Source of the DNA: Streptomyces sp. MMG1121
Lineage (GTDB): Bacteria > Actinomycetota > Actinomycetes > Streptomycetales > Streptomycetaceae
Assembly: GCF_001280015.1 (NCBI RefSeq)
Contig: NZ_LGDV01000194.1
Location: 19,219 to 83,218 of the forward strand
Direction of reading: 5' to 3'
Length of the DNA: 64,000 nucleotides
The notes under the pieces are model-generated. The model saw only the letters and a list, made by a program, of their open reading frames with translations, was not told the origin of the DNA and ran no database searches. Made by a program: the position numbers and the translations under genes. Position 1 is the first letter of the stretch. Every line of letters begins with the position of its first letter. Shown here piece after piece: positions 26,776 to 35,882 of the stretch.

Positions 26776-27629
26776 GGCGTCTGATCGTCGTGGGGTCGGT
26801 GACGGGGGCGCCGGGGGTGACGACGACGGTGCTGGCTCTTGCCGCCGTGTGGCCGTCGGAGGCGGATGGCGGGGTGCGGCCGGTGCTGGTGGAGGCGGAT
26901 TCCTCCGGTGGTGATCTGATGATCCGCTTCGGTCTGCCGTCGGCTCCCTCGTTGCTGGATGTCGCGGCGGCGGCGAGGCAGCCGTACCCGGGTTCCTTGC
27001 TGGGAGCGGCGAGCGAATTGCCTTGCCGGGTACGGGCGGTGGTTGCGGTGCCGGGCCGTGGGCCATGCCGGGAGGCGGTGCGGCTGCTGGCGGGTGAGGC
27101 TGGGCGGCGCGTGCTGCTGGGAGACGAACACGACCGGGGCACTGTCCTGCTGGACGTGGGGCGCCTCGGCGAGGACGTCGAGCCGCTTCTCGAAGCCGCT
27201 GACCGCATCGTGCTGGTGGCTCGGGGAGGCGCGGAGCCGCTGACCCATGTGTCCGCGTACGGCGTGGATGCCTACGCATCTGCGGGGCGGGTGTCGCTTG
27301 CCGTGATCGGGCCGTGTCCGTATCCGCCTGAGGAGATCGCACACACGCTGGGGATCGAGTCGGTGGTCTTCCTGCCGTGGGACATCAAGAGCGTGGCCGC
27401 GATGAACAGCTCCAAGCAAGGCGCGCTGCGTGCATCGGGCTTCCGGCCGCCACCGCTGATGACCTCCGTACGGACACTGGCCCGTCGGCTGGCCGCGCCG
27501 CCCACGGACGAGACCAGGGCGGCAGACGCGGATCGTGGGCGCGTGCTGGAGGGCGGCCGTGAGGTTGTGATGGAGCCCATCTGGAGCGGCCTGATTCAGG
27601 TACCGGGAGTCGAGGAAAGCGGATGGTGA
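26772..27629 (+). CDS. TadZ/CpaE-like ParA-MinD family ATPase
   Basis: The 285-residue product begins SVTGAPGVTTTVLALA, a deviant Walker A in which the usual Lys/Lys-Thr is changed to VTT. LVEADSSGGDL is the switch I region and TVLLDVGRL the Walker B. TadZ proteins are MinD-like localisation factors of Tad pili and often have degenerate Walker A motifs, so this variation fits the family. It overlaps genes on both sides and immediately precedes the TadA motor. Confidence 0.8.
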   Translation: MRRLIVVGSVTGAPGVTTTVLALAAVWPSEADGGVRPVLVEADSSGGDLMIRFGLPSAPSLLDVAAAARQPYPGSLLGAASELPCRVRAVVAVPGRGPCREAVRLLAGEAGRRVLLGDEHDRGTVLLDVGRLGEDVEPLLEAADRIVLVARGGAEPLTHVSAYGVDAYASAGRVSLAVIGPCPYPPEEIAHTLGIESVVFLPWDIKSVAAMNSSKQGALRASGFRPPPLMTSVRTLARRLAAPPTDETRAADADRGRVLEGGREVVMEPIWSGLIQVPGVEESGW

Positions 27630-28975
27630 GCGAGCAGCTGGTGGCACCGGGGATGATTCCCGGTCGTGGTGAGCGGGCGCTGGCGCAGCTGGTGCGGCAG
27701 CGTGTATCGGCCCGGCTGGCCCAGTACGCGGGCGAGCGCGAGTCGGCAGGATTGCCGGCGGAGGACGAATCGGCGCGGCGGGCCACCGTAGGGCTGGTGC
27801 TGGCCCAGGAACTGGGCGAACAGCGCCGCCTGGCGCTCGCCCAGGGCGCCCCGGTGATCGATGCCGAGGCGGAGGAGCGGATCGCGCAGGCGGTCAAGGA
27901 CGAGCTGTTCGGCACGGGCCGCCTGGAGCGGCTGCTGGCCGACGAGCGAATCGAGAACATCTGCGTCAACGGCTGCGATGCGGTGTGGATCAAGGACGCG
28001 GCAGGCGCATGGCACCGTGAAGCACCGGTAGCCGCCTCGGATGAGGAACTGGTGGAACTGGTCCGCACACTCGCCGCCCGTACCGGTGGGGAGGAGCGCC
28101 GCTTCGACCGGGGCATGCCCCGCCTGAACCTGCAGCTGCCGGACGGGTCCCGGTTGTTCGCCGTGATGGCGGTGACGGGCCGGGTGTCGCTGACGATCCG
28201 CCGCCATCGCTTTCCCGCAGCCTCGATGGCGGAGCTGGTGCGGCTGGGCGTGTGTGACGGGCAGCTCGCCGGGTTCCTGCGAGCACTGGTGCGGGCACGT
28301 AAGAACATCGTGATCGGCGGCGGCACCAATGTCGGCAAGACCACCGTCCTGCGGGCCTTCGCCCACGAGATCCCGCCCGCAGAGCGGCTCGTGACGATCG
28401 AGGACACCTTCGAACTCGGCCTCGACACCGACCCGGTGGCTCATCCGAACGTGGTGGCCATGCAGGCCAGGGAGCCGAACATCGAGGGGCAGGGCGGCAT
28501 CGATCAGGCGGAACTGGTGCGGTGGGGACTGCGTATGTCCCCGGACCGGGTCATCGTGGGGGAGATCCGCGGGGCCGAGGTCATCCCGATGTGCAACGCC
28601 ATGAGCCAGGGCAACGACGGGTCCCTGTCCACGATCCATGCCTCCACCTCGCGTGGGGTGTTCACCAAACTCGCCTCCTACGCCGCACAGGCTCCCGAAC
28701 GCCTCACGCTGGAGGCGACGAACCTGATGGTGGCGTCCGCGGTCCACTTCGTCGTCCACCTGGGCTGGGACACGGCAGGGCGTCGGGTCATCGACTCGGT
28801 ACGCGAGGTCGTCGACGCGGACGGGGCGCAGATCGTCTCCAACGAGGTCTACCGCCCGGGCCCGGACGGGCGCGCCGTACCCGCCACTCCACTACGCACC
28901 GAAACCCTCAACGACCTCGTCGCGGCCGGACTTGATGCCCGGGACGCCGCCGGCCAGTGGTGGGGAGCGGCCTGA
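27623..28975 (+). CDS. tadA: TadA/CpaF type II/IV secretion ATPase
   Basis: The 450-residue product has all VirB11/TadA motifs: an N-terminal helical domain, Walker A GGGTNVGKTT (about 231-240), Asp box TIEDTFEL, Walker B RVIVGEIRGAE and His box GNDGSLSTIHA. It is the hexameric motor that powers Flp pilus assembly at the cytoplasmic face. It follows tadZ with an overlap and precedes tadB/tadC, the canonical Tad order. The VirB11 relation also raises the possibility that the motor serves the T4SS encoded at 48-56 kb, which has no VirB11 of its own. Confidence 0.92.
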   Translation: MVSEQLVAPGMIPGRGERALAQLVRQRVSARLAQYAGERESAGLPAEDESARRATVGLVLAQELGEQRRLALAQGAPVIDAEAEERIAQAVKDELFGTGRLERLLADERIENICVNGCDAVWIKDAAGAWHREAPVAASDEELVELVRTLAARTGGEERRFDRGMPRLNLQLPDGSRLFAVMAVTGRVSLTIRRHRFPAASMAELVRLGVCDGQLAGFLRALVRARKNIVIGGGTNVGKTTVLRAFAHEIPPAERLVTIEDTFELGLDTDPVAHPNVVAMQAREPNIEGQGGIDQAELVRWGLRMSPDRVIVGEIRGAEVIPMCNAMSQGNDGSLSTIHASTSRGVFTKLASYAAQAPERLTLEATNLMVASAVHFVVHLGWDTAGRRVIDSVREVVDADGAQIVSNEVYRPGPDGRAVPATPLRTETLNDLVAAGLDARDAAGQWWGAA

Positions 28976-29889
28976 TGAACAGCCTGGTGGGCCCCGGTGC
29001 CTGGACCGGCATCGCGGTTTTGTGCGGGACGGTCTTCGGCCTCGGCCTGGTGGCCATCGCCTACGGCGCGGTACGGCGCGCCCGGCACGAGCAGCGGACC
29101 GGCCTCTGGCGTGCGCTGGTGGCACGGCTGCCGGCCGACTGGACCACACGGCGCGTGGTCATCGCGGTCATGGCCGGATTGGTTGCCGGGGCGTTGACGA
29201 CGTGGCCGGTGGCGGCAGTGCTGACCACAGTAGCGGTGCTCACTCTTCCCGGGCTGCTGGGCCCGGACCGGGAGGCTGCACGGCGCACGGAACGGATGGA
29301 GGCGCTGGCCACGTGGACGGAGATGCTGCGCGACACCCTCTCCGCTGCGGCTGGTCTGGGACAGGCCCTGCTGGCCACCGCGGACATCGCCCCCGCTGTG
29401 CTGGAGCCCGAGATGAAGGAACTGACCGCCGCCGTCCGCGCCGGACATTCTCTGCCCGCTGCGTTGCGGGCACTCGCCGAACAGGTCGATGACCCGCTGG
29501 CCGATGTGGTGGTGGCCGCGCTGGTGATGGCGGCCGAGCAGCAGGCAAGCCACCTCGCTCCGCTCCTCGGGGAGCTGGCGGAGTCGGTGCGCGAGCAGGT
29601 GGCCATGCGGCAGCGCATCGACGCAGGACGCGCGAGCGTGCGCACCGGAGTACGGGTCACGGTCATCGTCACCCTGGGGATGACGGTGGGGCTCGTGGTC
29701 TTCAACCGCCCCTACCTGGACCCCTTTGACACGCTGACCGGACAGGCCGTGCTCGCCCTGGTCGGTGTCCTGTTCACCGTGAGCTTCGCCTACCTGACCG
29801 CGGTCGGCAGCATCGAGGAACCCGTCCGCCTCATCAGCCCGACCGCACCCCGCACCACAGCAGGTTCCGCACCGGGAGGCAGCAGGTGA
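28975..29889 (+). CDS. TadB-like inner-membrane platform protein
   Basis: ATG 28975 shares its A with the tadA stop (TGATG), giving 304 residues. Hydrophobic segments at the N-terminus (about 10-35), 62-90, and two near the C-terminus (about 225-265) flank a cytoplasmic T2SSF-like helical domain that includes TEMLRDTLSAAAGLGQALL. T2SSF proteins form the platform on which the motor works. It is coupled to tadC. Confidence 0.85.
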   Translation: MNSLVGPGAWTGIAVLCGTVFGLGLVAIAYGAVRRARHEQRTGLWRALVARLPADWTTRRVVIAVMAGLVAGALTTWPVAAVLTTVAVLTLPGLLGPDREAARRTERMEALATWTEMLRDTLSAAAGLGQALLATADIAPAVLEPEMKELTAAVRAGHSLPAALRALAEQVDDPLADVVVAALVMAAEQQASHLAPLLGELAESVREQVAMRQRIDAGRASVRTGVRVTVIVTLGMTVGLVVFNRPYLDPFDTLTGQAVLALVGVLFTVSFAYLTAVGSIEEPVRLISPTAPRTTAGSAPGGSR

Positions 29890-30776
29890 TCGTCATGCTG
29901 CTCGGCGCGCTGTTCGGCGCCGGAGCGACCGCTCTCGTCTACGGACTGCGTCCACCCCGGCCCGTCCTGGCCGACGTCCTCACCGCACTCAACACACCTG
30001 CACCGCCCGCGGTTTCACAGACAGGTGAGGCGGAGTGGGCCACCCGGCTGGGCAGACGCGCCGTACCCCTCGTGCGCGCGCTCGGTTTCCCCACCCCCTC
30101 ACTGCGGGCGGACCTTGCCGTCTGCGGCACCGACGAGGAACACCACCTGGCGGGCAAGGCGGTCTGCGCGACGGCTGGCCTCGGCGCCCCCTGGGCGGCG
30201 GTGCTCGTGCTGCGCCTGGGAGCCGGTATCGAGGCGGGCTGGTGGGCGCCGTCAGCCGGCGCACTCACCTTGGCCGTCGTGCTGTTCTTCGCCCCCGACC
30301 TGGCCGTACACCGGCAGGCCGAGCAGCGGCGCCGCGAGATGCGGCACACCCTCAGCCTCGTCCTGGACCTGACCGTGATCGCGCTCGCCGGCGGCGCAGG
30401 AATCCAGCAGGCTCTCGCCCAAGCCGTGGACGCGCCCCAAGGGTGGGCGGCAGCGAGACTCCGGCACACCCTGCACGTCGCACACCTCACCCGCACCAGC
30501 CCCTGGCCCCACCTGGCCGATCTCGGACGGCACCTCGCCGTGGCGGATCTCACCGAGCTGGCCTCGACGCTGAGTCTGGCCGGCAGCGAGGGCGCCAAGA
30601 TCCGGACCTCGCTCGCGGCCAAGGCTCGGGCGATACGGCGGCGCAGGATCGCGGAAGCCGACGGAGCCGCCCAGGCCGCCACCGAACGGATGTCGCTGCC
30701 CGTGGTCGGCCTGTTCGCCGCGTTCCTCCTGCTGATCGGCTACCCGGCCCTCGCCCACGTCATGTCGATCACCTGA
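29886..30776 (+). CDS. TadC-like platform protein
   Basis: The 296-residue product starts at GTG 29886, overlapping the tadB stop (GTGA). The cytoplasmic domain has the T2SSF signature LDLTVIALAGGAGIQQALAQ (about 160-180), with paired transmembrane segments before and at the C-terminus (VVGLFAAFLLLIGYPAL). TadB and TadC are paralogous platform proteins usually found as an adjacent pair. Confidence 0.85.
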   Translation: MIVMLLGALFGAGATALVYGLRPPRPVLADVLTALNTPAPPAVSQTGEAEWATRLGRRAVPLVRALGFPTPSLRADLAVCGTDEEHHLAGKAVCATAGLGAPWAAVLVLRLGAGIEAGWWAPSAGALTLAVVLFFAPDLAVHRQAEQRRREMRHTLSLVLDLTVIALAGGAGIQQALAQAVDAPQGWAAARLRHTLHVAHLTRTSPWPHLADLGRHLAVADLTELASTLSLAGSEGAKIRTSLAAKARAIRRRRIAEADGAAQAATERMSLPVVGLFAAFLLLIGYPALAHVMSIT

Positions 30777-30811
30777 CCAACCAGCCACACCAGCCCCACA
30801 GAGAGACCGTG

Positions 30812-31006
30812 ATGTTCCCACTCGACACCCTGATCCGCCTGGTACGCGCCCACTGGGCCGAACTGCGCCGGCACGCTCGCTCGGACGCGGGATACACCAC
30901 CGAGACCATCGTGGTCACCGCCCTGCTGGCGATCCTGGGCCTGACCGTCGTAGGCATCATCGTCGCCAAAGTCACCGCCAAGGCCAACAGCATCGACCTG
31001 GGTTAG
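30812..31006 (+). CDS. Flp-type prepilin-like small protein
   Basis: The 64-residue product starts at ATG 30812; GTG 30809 directly before is also possible. A basic leader ends at Gly, followed by YTTETIVVTALLAILGLTVVG, a hydrophobic helix with Glu at position +5 after the Gly, as required for class III prepilin processing. Its size and position after TadC fit the major pilin or a pilin-like subunit. No prepilin peptidase gene is visible in the window. Confidence 0.75.
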   Translation: MFPLDTLIRLVRAHWAELRRHARSDAGYTTETIVVTALLAILGLTVVGIIVAKVTAKANSIDLG

Positions 31007-31009
31007 TTC

Positions 31010-31423
31010 GTGACCACGTCCCGCCGCAGACTGCACAGTGACCAGGGCTCGGCAAGCACCCAGCTGGTGCTCGTCGTCCCGGCGCTGCTGCTGACCGCCT
31101 TGTTGGTGGTGCAGTTCGCGTTGGTCTGGCACGCACGGCACATCGCCCAGTACGCCGCCCAGCGGGCCCTGGCCACTGCCCGCGCGCAGGGAGGCACTGC
31201 GGGGGACGGCCGGGCTCAGGCGCTGCGCAGCCTCGCCGCGCTGGGCAGCCGCGTCCTGACCGCGCCATCCGTGACCGCCGAGCGCACCGCCACCCAGACC
31301 ACCGTGCGAGTGAAGGGGACGGCGATGCGCGTACTGCCCATTCCCGGACTGGTGCTGCACGCCTCCGGTACGGCCTCCGGCCCCACGGAGAGGATCACCA
31401 CCCCTACCGGAGGCCAGCCGTGA
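31010..31423 (+). CDS. TadE-like pseudopilin with Gln at the +5 position
   Basis: GTG 31010 gives 137 residues. The leader DQG precedes SASTQLVLVVPALLLTALLV, the TadE pattern, but the residue at +5 is Gln where pilins have Glu. Glu5 helps subunits assemble, so this protein may be a cap, an initiator or membrane retained. The rest is a small periplasmic-type domain. Its stop overlaps the next GTG. Confidence 0.7.
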   Translation: MTTSRRRLHSDQGSASTQLVLVVPALLLTALLVVQFALVWHARHIAQYAAQRALATARAQGGTAGDGRAQALRSLAALGSRVLTAPSVTAERTATQTTVRVKGTAMRVLPIPGLVLHASGTASGPTERITTPTGGQP

Positions 31424-31854
31424 ACCAGCAGACCCACCGTGCCCGAGGCCATAGAGAGCAGGGTTCGGCAGCGGTGGAGATGGTGCTCATCACGCCACTG
31501 CTCGTCCTGATGTTCCTGGTCGTCGTGGCCTTCGGGCTGCTCGCCGATGCCCGCCTGGTCGTGGTCGACGCCGCCCACCAGGCCGCCCGCGCCGCATCCC
31601 TCGCCCGCACCGAGAAAGAGGCCCGCACCCAAGCAGAACGGGCGGCCGGCGCGGCACTGCGCGAGGCAGGAGCCTCCTGCACCCGCCCGAGCGTCCACCT
31701 GGCCACCGGCGGACTCACACCGGGCGCCACGGTAACGGCACGAGTCTCCTGCACCGCCGACCTGGGCACTCTCACCCACACCGGGCTCCCCGGCCACGTA
31801 CCGCTGGCCGACACCGCCTACTCCGCCGTCGACACCTTCCGGAGCACCCCGTGA
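31420..31854 (+). CDS. TadE-like pseudopilin
   Basis: GTG 31420 gives 144 residues. The leader EQG is followed by SAAVEMVLITPLLVLMFLVV, the TadE motif with Glu at +5. The C-terminal domain contains two cysteines (ASCTRP and RVSCTA) that could form a disulfide outside the membrane. It overlaps its neighbours on both sides and should be a minor pilin. Confidence 0.8.
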   Translation: MNQQTHRARGHREQGSAAVEMVLITPLLVLMFLVVVAFGLLADARLVVVDAAHQAARAASLARTEKEARTQAERAAGAALREAGASCTRPSVHLATGGLTPGATVTARVSCTADLGTLTHTGLPGHVPLADTAYSAVDTFRSTP

Positions 31855-32300
31855 AACGACGCATGCGCGTGCACCTGACGCAGGTCCGGGTTCGGAGGGC
31901 GGCCGGGGATGACCAGGGACAGGTCACGGCGTTCGTCGTCGGCGTCTTCGCCGCGCTGTGGTTGTTCGCCGGCATCGTCGTAGACGGCGGGCTCGCCCTG
32001 ACGGGCAAGGCACAAGCCCTGGACGTGGCACAGGAGGCGGCACGCACTGGCGCCCAGCAACTGGACGTCGGCCGGCTGCGGCGCGGAGAAGAGGTCCGGC
32101 TCGTACGCGACAAGGCCGCAGCGGCGGCCCGCGCCTATGCCGCCTCCACCGGCGACAGCGCCACCGCCTCCGTCACAGGCGAAGCCGTCACCGTCCACGT
32201 CACCCACCGCCAGCGCACCCAGATCCTGCAACTGATCGGCCTGCGCACCCTCACCGTCCACGCGACCGGCACCGCGCACGCCGAACGCACCACCCCGTAA
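31851..32300 (+). CDS. TadG-like pseudopilin
   Basis: The 149-residue product starts at GTG 31851. Its leader ends DDQG, followed by QVTAFVVGVFAALWLFAGIV and then VDGGLALTGKAQALDVAQEAAR, typical of TadG/Flp-associated proteins. No VWA domain follows, so it is the short type. It is the last of four consecutive pilin-like genes. Confidence 0.75.
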   Translation: MKRRMRVHLTQVRVRRAAGDDQGQVTAFVVGVFAALWLFAGIVVDGGLALTGKAQALDVAQEAARTGAQQLDVGRLRRGEEVRLVRDKAAAAARAYAASTGDSATASVTGEAVTVHVTHRQRTQILQLIGLRTLTVHATGTAHAERTTP

Positions 32301-32341
32301 GGACCGTTCACCCTGTTCCGGCCGAGGAGAGCGAACCGGTG

Positions 32342-35146
32342 ATGTACCACCCTCCGCAGCTGCGCCAGCGCGTGACCGCGGCTGCCACGGCCGTCGGCAC
32401 TCTGGCCGTCACGCTCTCCCTGCTGGCCGGGATGCCCTACGTCCTGTGGCGGGCCGCTGGCCTACCCTGGCCCGAACACGTTGCCTCCCTCAGCGAGTTC
32501 GCGCAGCGGTTGGCGCAGCCGGTCAGTGACCCCATGGTGATCGACCTGCTGGCGCTGGTCGGCTGGGTGTGCTGGGCCGTCTTCGCCTACACCGTGGTCC
32601 GCGAGACCGTCTGGTACGCCACCCATCTCCCGCAACTGCTGCGCGACCGGCACACACACCATGAGCACCTGGCCGCCCTCTCGGTGAAAGGCTCCCTGGC
32701 TGCGTTGTGCATCGGCACCCTCGTCGTCGCCCTGATCGGCCTGTGTCGCCCTCAGACGCTCACCGGCCAGCAGTCGTCTCCGAGAGAGGCACGGCCGCAC
32801 ACGGTGGCGACAGCACCCCTGCTCCCCTCTCAGACCCGTCGCCCCGCGCCTGTGCTTGTGGCCGAGACAATGCCGATCCAGGAAACGGCGGCAGCACTCC
32901 CCCCGGCCCCGGCACGCGTTACGCCACCCGGGGACGCGGAAACGGTCCGGCACATCGAGTACACGGTCATCGAGGGGGACACACTGTGGGACATCGCTCA
33001 TGCGTATATGGGCGACGCGCTCACATGGCCGCGCATCTACGCGCTGAACAAGGACCGTGTCCAAAGCGACGGAGCCCGACTTACCGACCCGGACCTGATC
33101 CGGCCCGGCTGGCGCCTGACCATCCCCGTCCCCCGTGAAGCCACATTGCCGCCGACATCTGCCCCCGCTCCGGCACATCAAGCACCGGACACCACACCCA
33201 CAAAGAAACCCCCCGAGAACCCGTCGGCCCAGCCGACTCTCAGCCAGGACAAGGACGTCGGCCGGCAGGACCGCGGCCAGCACACCCCCTCGCACGCGGA
33301 CCGGCACAACGAGGTCACCGCTCACAAGGCGGGTGCGCAGACAGGCCCGGCCACGATCGGTCTTGGGGAGGCGAGCCTGATCGGCATCACCACCGCGGCC
33401 GGCCTGCTGGCCGCACGCCGCTATTGGTACTGGCACCAAAACCGCCGACGTGACCCGGACCAGGAGACAGAGATCCCCTCCTTGAGCCCGCTGGTGGACA
33501 AGGCCGCCCAAGCGGCCCACGCAGCCACACTGCTCCGCCAGTCAGAGGATCCCGACGTCCTGGCTCCCCGCCGTATCCCGCCTCAGCCGCCCCGCGCGAA
33601 AGGCACGGTCACCATCGGTGTCCGGCAGGACACCGAAGTCCCCCTTGATGAGCTGGCCGTGCCTGGAGGCTGCGCCTGGACCGGCCCGGGTGCCGAGGGT
33701 GCCGCACGCGCCCTGCTGGTCGGTGTCCTGACCGCCGCCGAACGCCGGCGCCCCAGCCCTGCGCACGTGACGGCGGTCGTCCCCCACGACGTGGCCGAGA
33801 GTCTGCTGCCCGGACTGCCCGCCCAGTTCACCGTCCTCAGCCAGAGCGCCGACCTCGACGAGGCGATCCGAACCGCCGAACAGCACCTGATCACGCACGC
33901 CCGCACCCACGACGAACACGACACCATGCCCGCGACGACCGGGCAGGCGAGCGCCGACTTGGCCCGGAAGACCGAGCCGGGCACCCTTCTCCTGCTCGCC
34001 GTGCCGGACGCCGCCCACACCGGACAGCTGCAGGCCCTGGCCGCCCGCAGCAGACCCGAGATGCTGATCGTCCTCACACTGGGCGCCCCGCTGCCCGGTG
34101 CCACCGCCTGGCACATCGACGCCGACGGCTCCGCCACACCTGCCGGACCGCCCGGTCAGCACCCCGGCGCACTGAGACTGTTCCACCTTGCGCTCGACGC
34201 CGCACGCGACGTGACCGACGTCCTCCTCACCGCGCACGGCCAGCGCAGGCCATTGCGCATCCTGCCTGCACCCAGCCCCCAGCCTGGCGCCGACCAACCT
34301 GACACCCCGGCCGAGCCACCGCCGAAGGGCACACCGGCGCACGCGAACCCAGTCGAGACCTGCCGGCCGGCTCAGGCCAAGCCCGTACGTCTCCACGTCC
34401 TGGGCCCCGTCACCCTCTACGTCCGTGGTCACCAAGACCCCGTCGGCACCAACCTGCGCGGTGAAGTCCACGAATTCCTCGCTCTGCTCGCCGCCCACCC
34501 CACCGGACTCCTCGCCTCCGACATCGCCGACAAACTCCACCTCGACCCAGGCAGCGACCAGAACGCACTGAAAAATCTCCGCCGCTCCGTGAGACGCGCC
34601 CTGCGCGCCGCGACCGGAATCACCGCACAGGAATTCATCCTTCTTCAAGGAGAGCTCCACAAACTCCATCCGGAACTCGTAGAAACAGATCTCGCTGATT
34701 TCAGTCACAGCCTCAGAGAGGCATTCCCCGCCTCCGACAGCGGCGAGGGCCTGAGTGATGCTCTGGCCGCCGTGCGGGCCGCACTGGCCCATTACTGCGG
34801 CCCCTTTGCTCAGGGCGGCGACTACCTCTGGGCCGACACCGTCCGCGAACACCTCGCCATGAAGGCCACCGACGCAGCCGTCCGCCTGGCCCGCCAGGCT
34901 GAGCGCGCCCACGCCACACCGCGCGAGCTGGACGACGTGCTGACGCTGCTGGACCACCTGGGCGCCATTCACCCCGACCACGAACGTCTCGCCCAGCACA
35001 CCATCCGCCTCTACCAGGCCTCCGGACGCCACGACACGGCCCGGCACACCTACACCCGCCTGGCAAGGCACCTCACCGAACTCGGCCTCGAACCCGAGCC
35101 AGCCACCCAAGCTCTCATCGCCCCCCGGACCCGCCAGACTCGATAA
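32342..35146 (+). CDS. LysM-BTAD membrane protein
   Basis: The 934-residue product starts at ATG 32342 (GTG 32339 possible) behind GAGGAGAG. It has three transmembrane segments in the first 140 residues, a LysM domain at about 206-262 (YTVIEGDTLWDIAHAYMGD), a Pro/Thr-rich linker and a fourth hydrophobic segment near 340. The C-terminal 230 residues contain LHVLGPVTLYVRG and an LRRSVRRAL helix, the pattern of SARP/BTAD domains (bacterial transcriptional activator). LysM binds peptidoglycan; BTAD is a TPR-like domain. The combination is conserved at Streptomyces Tad loci. It probably links the pilus machine to the wall on one side and to a cytosolic partner on the other. Confidence 0.85.
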   Translation: MYHPPQLRQRVTAAATAVGTLAVTLSLLAGMPYVLWRAAGLPWPEHVASLSEFAQRLAQPVSDPMVIDLLALVGWVCWAVFAYTVVRETVWYATHLPQLLRDRHTHHEHLAALSVKGSLAALCIGTLVVALIGLCRPQTLTGQQSSPREARPHTVATAPLLPSQTRRPAPVLVAETMPIQETAAALPPAPARVTPPGDAETVRHIEYTVIEGDTLWDIAHAYMGDALTWPRIYALNKDRVQSDGARLTDPDLIRPGWRLTIPVPREATLPPTSAPAPAHQAPDTTPTKKPPENPSAQPTLSQDKDVGRQDRGQHTPSHADRHNEVTAHKAGAQTGPATIGLGEASLIGITTAAGLLAARRYWYWHQNRRRDPDQETEIPSLSPLVDKAAQAAHAATLLRQSEDPDVLAPRRIPPQPPRAKGTVTIGVRQDTEVPLDELAVPGGCAWTGPGAEGAARALLVGVLTAAERRRPSPAHVTAVVPHDVAESLLPGLPAQFTVLSQSADLDEAIRTAEQHLITHARTHDEHDTMPATTGQASADLARKTEPGTLLLLAVPDAAHTGQLQALAARSRPEMLIVLTLGAPLPGATAWHIDADGSATPAGPPGQHPGALRLFHLALDAARDVTDVLLTAHGQRRPLRILPAPSPQPGADQPDTPAEPPPKGTPAHANPVETCRPAQAKPVRLHVLGPVTLYVRGHQDPVGTNLRGEVHEFLALLAAHPTGLLASDIADKLHLDPGSDQNALKNLRRSVRRALRAATGITAQEFILLQGELHKLHPELVETDLADFSHSLREAFPASDSGEGLSDALAAVRAALAHYCGPFAQGGDYLWADTVREHLAMKATDAAVRLARQAERAHATPRELDDVLTLLDHLGAIHPDHERLAQHTIRLYQASGRHDTARHTYTRLARHLTELGLEPEPATQALIAPRTRQTR

Positions 35147-35663
35147 AACAGCAGGCCACCGGACCTGCCTGCCTCGGCGGTCGGCTCGCTGGCTCGATGG
35201 CGTCCGCCCCGTCGCATCCGTTAGCGCATCCGCCGTCGCTTCTGCGTGCGCGCTTGGATACGACACCCCACCCGGCCTCGAACACGCAGCCCAGGGGCCC
35301 TGCGAGCCACCGGCGGGTGAGGGCGACTGTATATCGGTGCAGTAAAGCATCCCGATCTCCAACCCTGCGGCTGCCCGGCGCCTCCCCTCCCGGCACCGGC
35401 ACATCTGCTGCTCTCACCAGCGACCGACCAGCCTGGTGTCCGCTTACTCCACTTCACCAATCCCACACCCAGGCCGGCGTCCTCCCCGTCACCGGCCGCC
35501 CTGACCGAAAAGGCCACCCAGGCGGCGCACCGCCTGGCCTGGATCCGCACGCGTACTCGAACGAGCAGAATTTTCAGGCGTGTTGGGTTCCTGCGTATCG
35601 GTCGTACGCGGCGCAGGTCACGACGCTTTGTATCGCACCGGCGGGAAATCCCCTGAAATCCCG

Positions 35664-35677
35664 TCGTGAATTCACGA
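35664..35677. promoter_or_regulatory. Perfect 14-base palindrome (candidate operator)
   Basis: TCGTGAATTCACGA is a perfect palindrome in the A+T-rich zone, about 200 bases before the MoxR start. It is a good candidate for a dimeric regulator site. Confidence 0.4.
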
Positions 35678-35744
35678 GAATTCCAGCATTATCAAGCCGG
35701 AATCCCGCTTCAGGTGGGGTGCAGGTCGAGCTATATTTGAATTG

Positions 35745-35763
35745 TTCCCGGGGGGCCCGGGAA
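35745..35763. promoter_or_regulatory. Inverted repeat near possible promoter
   Basis: TTCCCGGG and CCCGGGAA flank a GGG loop, just after the TATATT sequence. It would form a hairpin in the transcript leader or act as an operator. Confidence 0.35.
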
Positions 35764-35882
35764 AGGAAAACCCTCCAATGGGGTCCGCCCGAAAACGGAT
35801 GACGGGTGGAGTGTGCCCTGATGGCGGTCATTTCCGAATTCGAATAGCCGGTTTCCGGTCTGGTAGTGAAAGGAATTCACCG

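Larger units (their letters stand above)
35147..35882. other. Long non-coding region before the MoxR gene, with AT-rich palindromes
   Basis: The first 400 bases hold nothing recognisable. From about 35560 the base composition shifts toward A+T. This part contains a perfect 14-base palindrome at 35664-35677 and an inverted repeat at 35745-35763. A TATATT at 35732-35737 could be a -10 element, though its -35 partner is weak. It probably contains the promoter and a long leader for the MoxR-VWA genes. Confidence 0.5.

Noticed and set aside
25542..27647. 701-codon minus-strand frame opposite the CpaB and TadZ genes
   Set aside because: Arg/Pro/Thr-rich antisense frame with no domain. The plus-strand genes overlap in operon style and have clear families.
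33542..35404. 620-codon minus-strand frame opposite the LysM-BTAD gene
   Set aside because: Gly/Val-rich antisense shadow of a well-supported gene.
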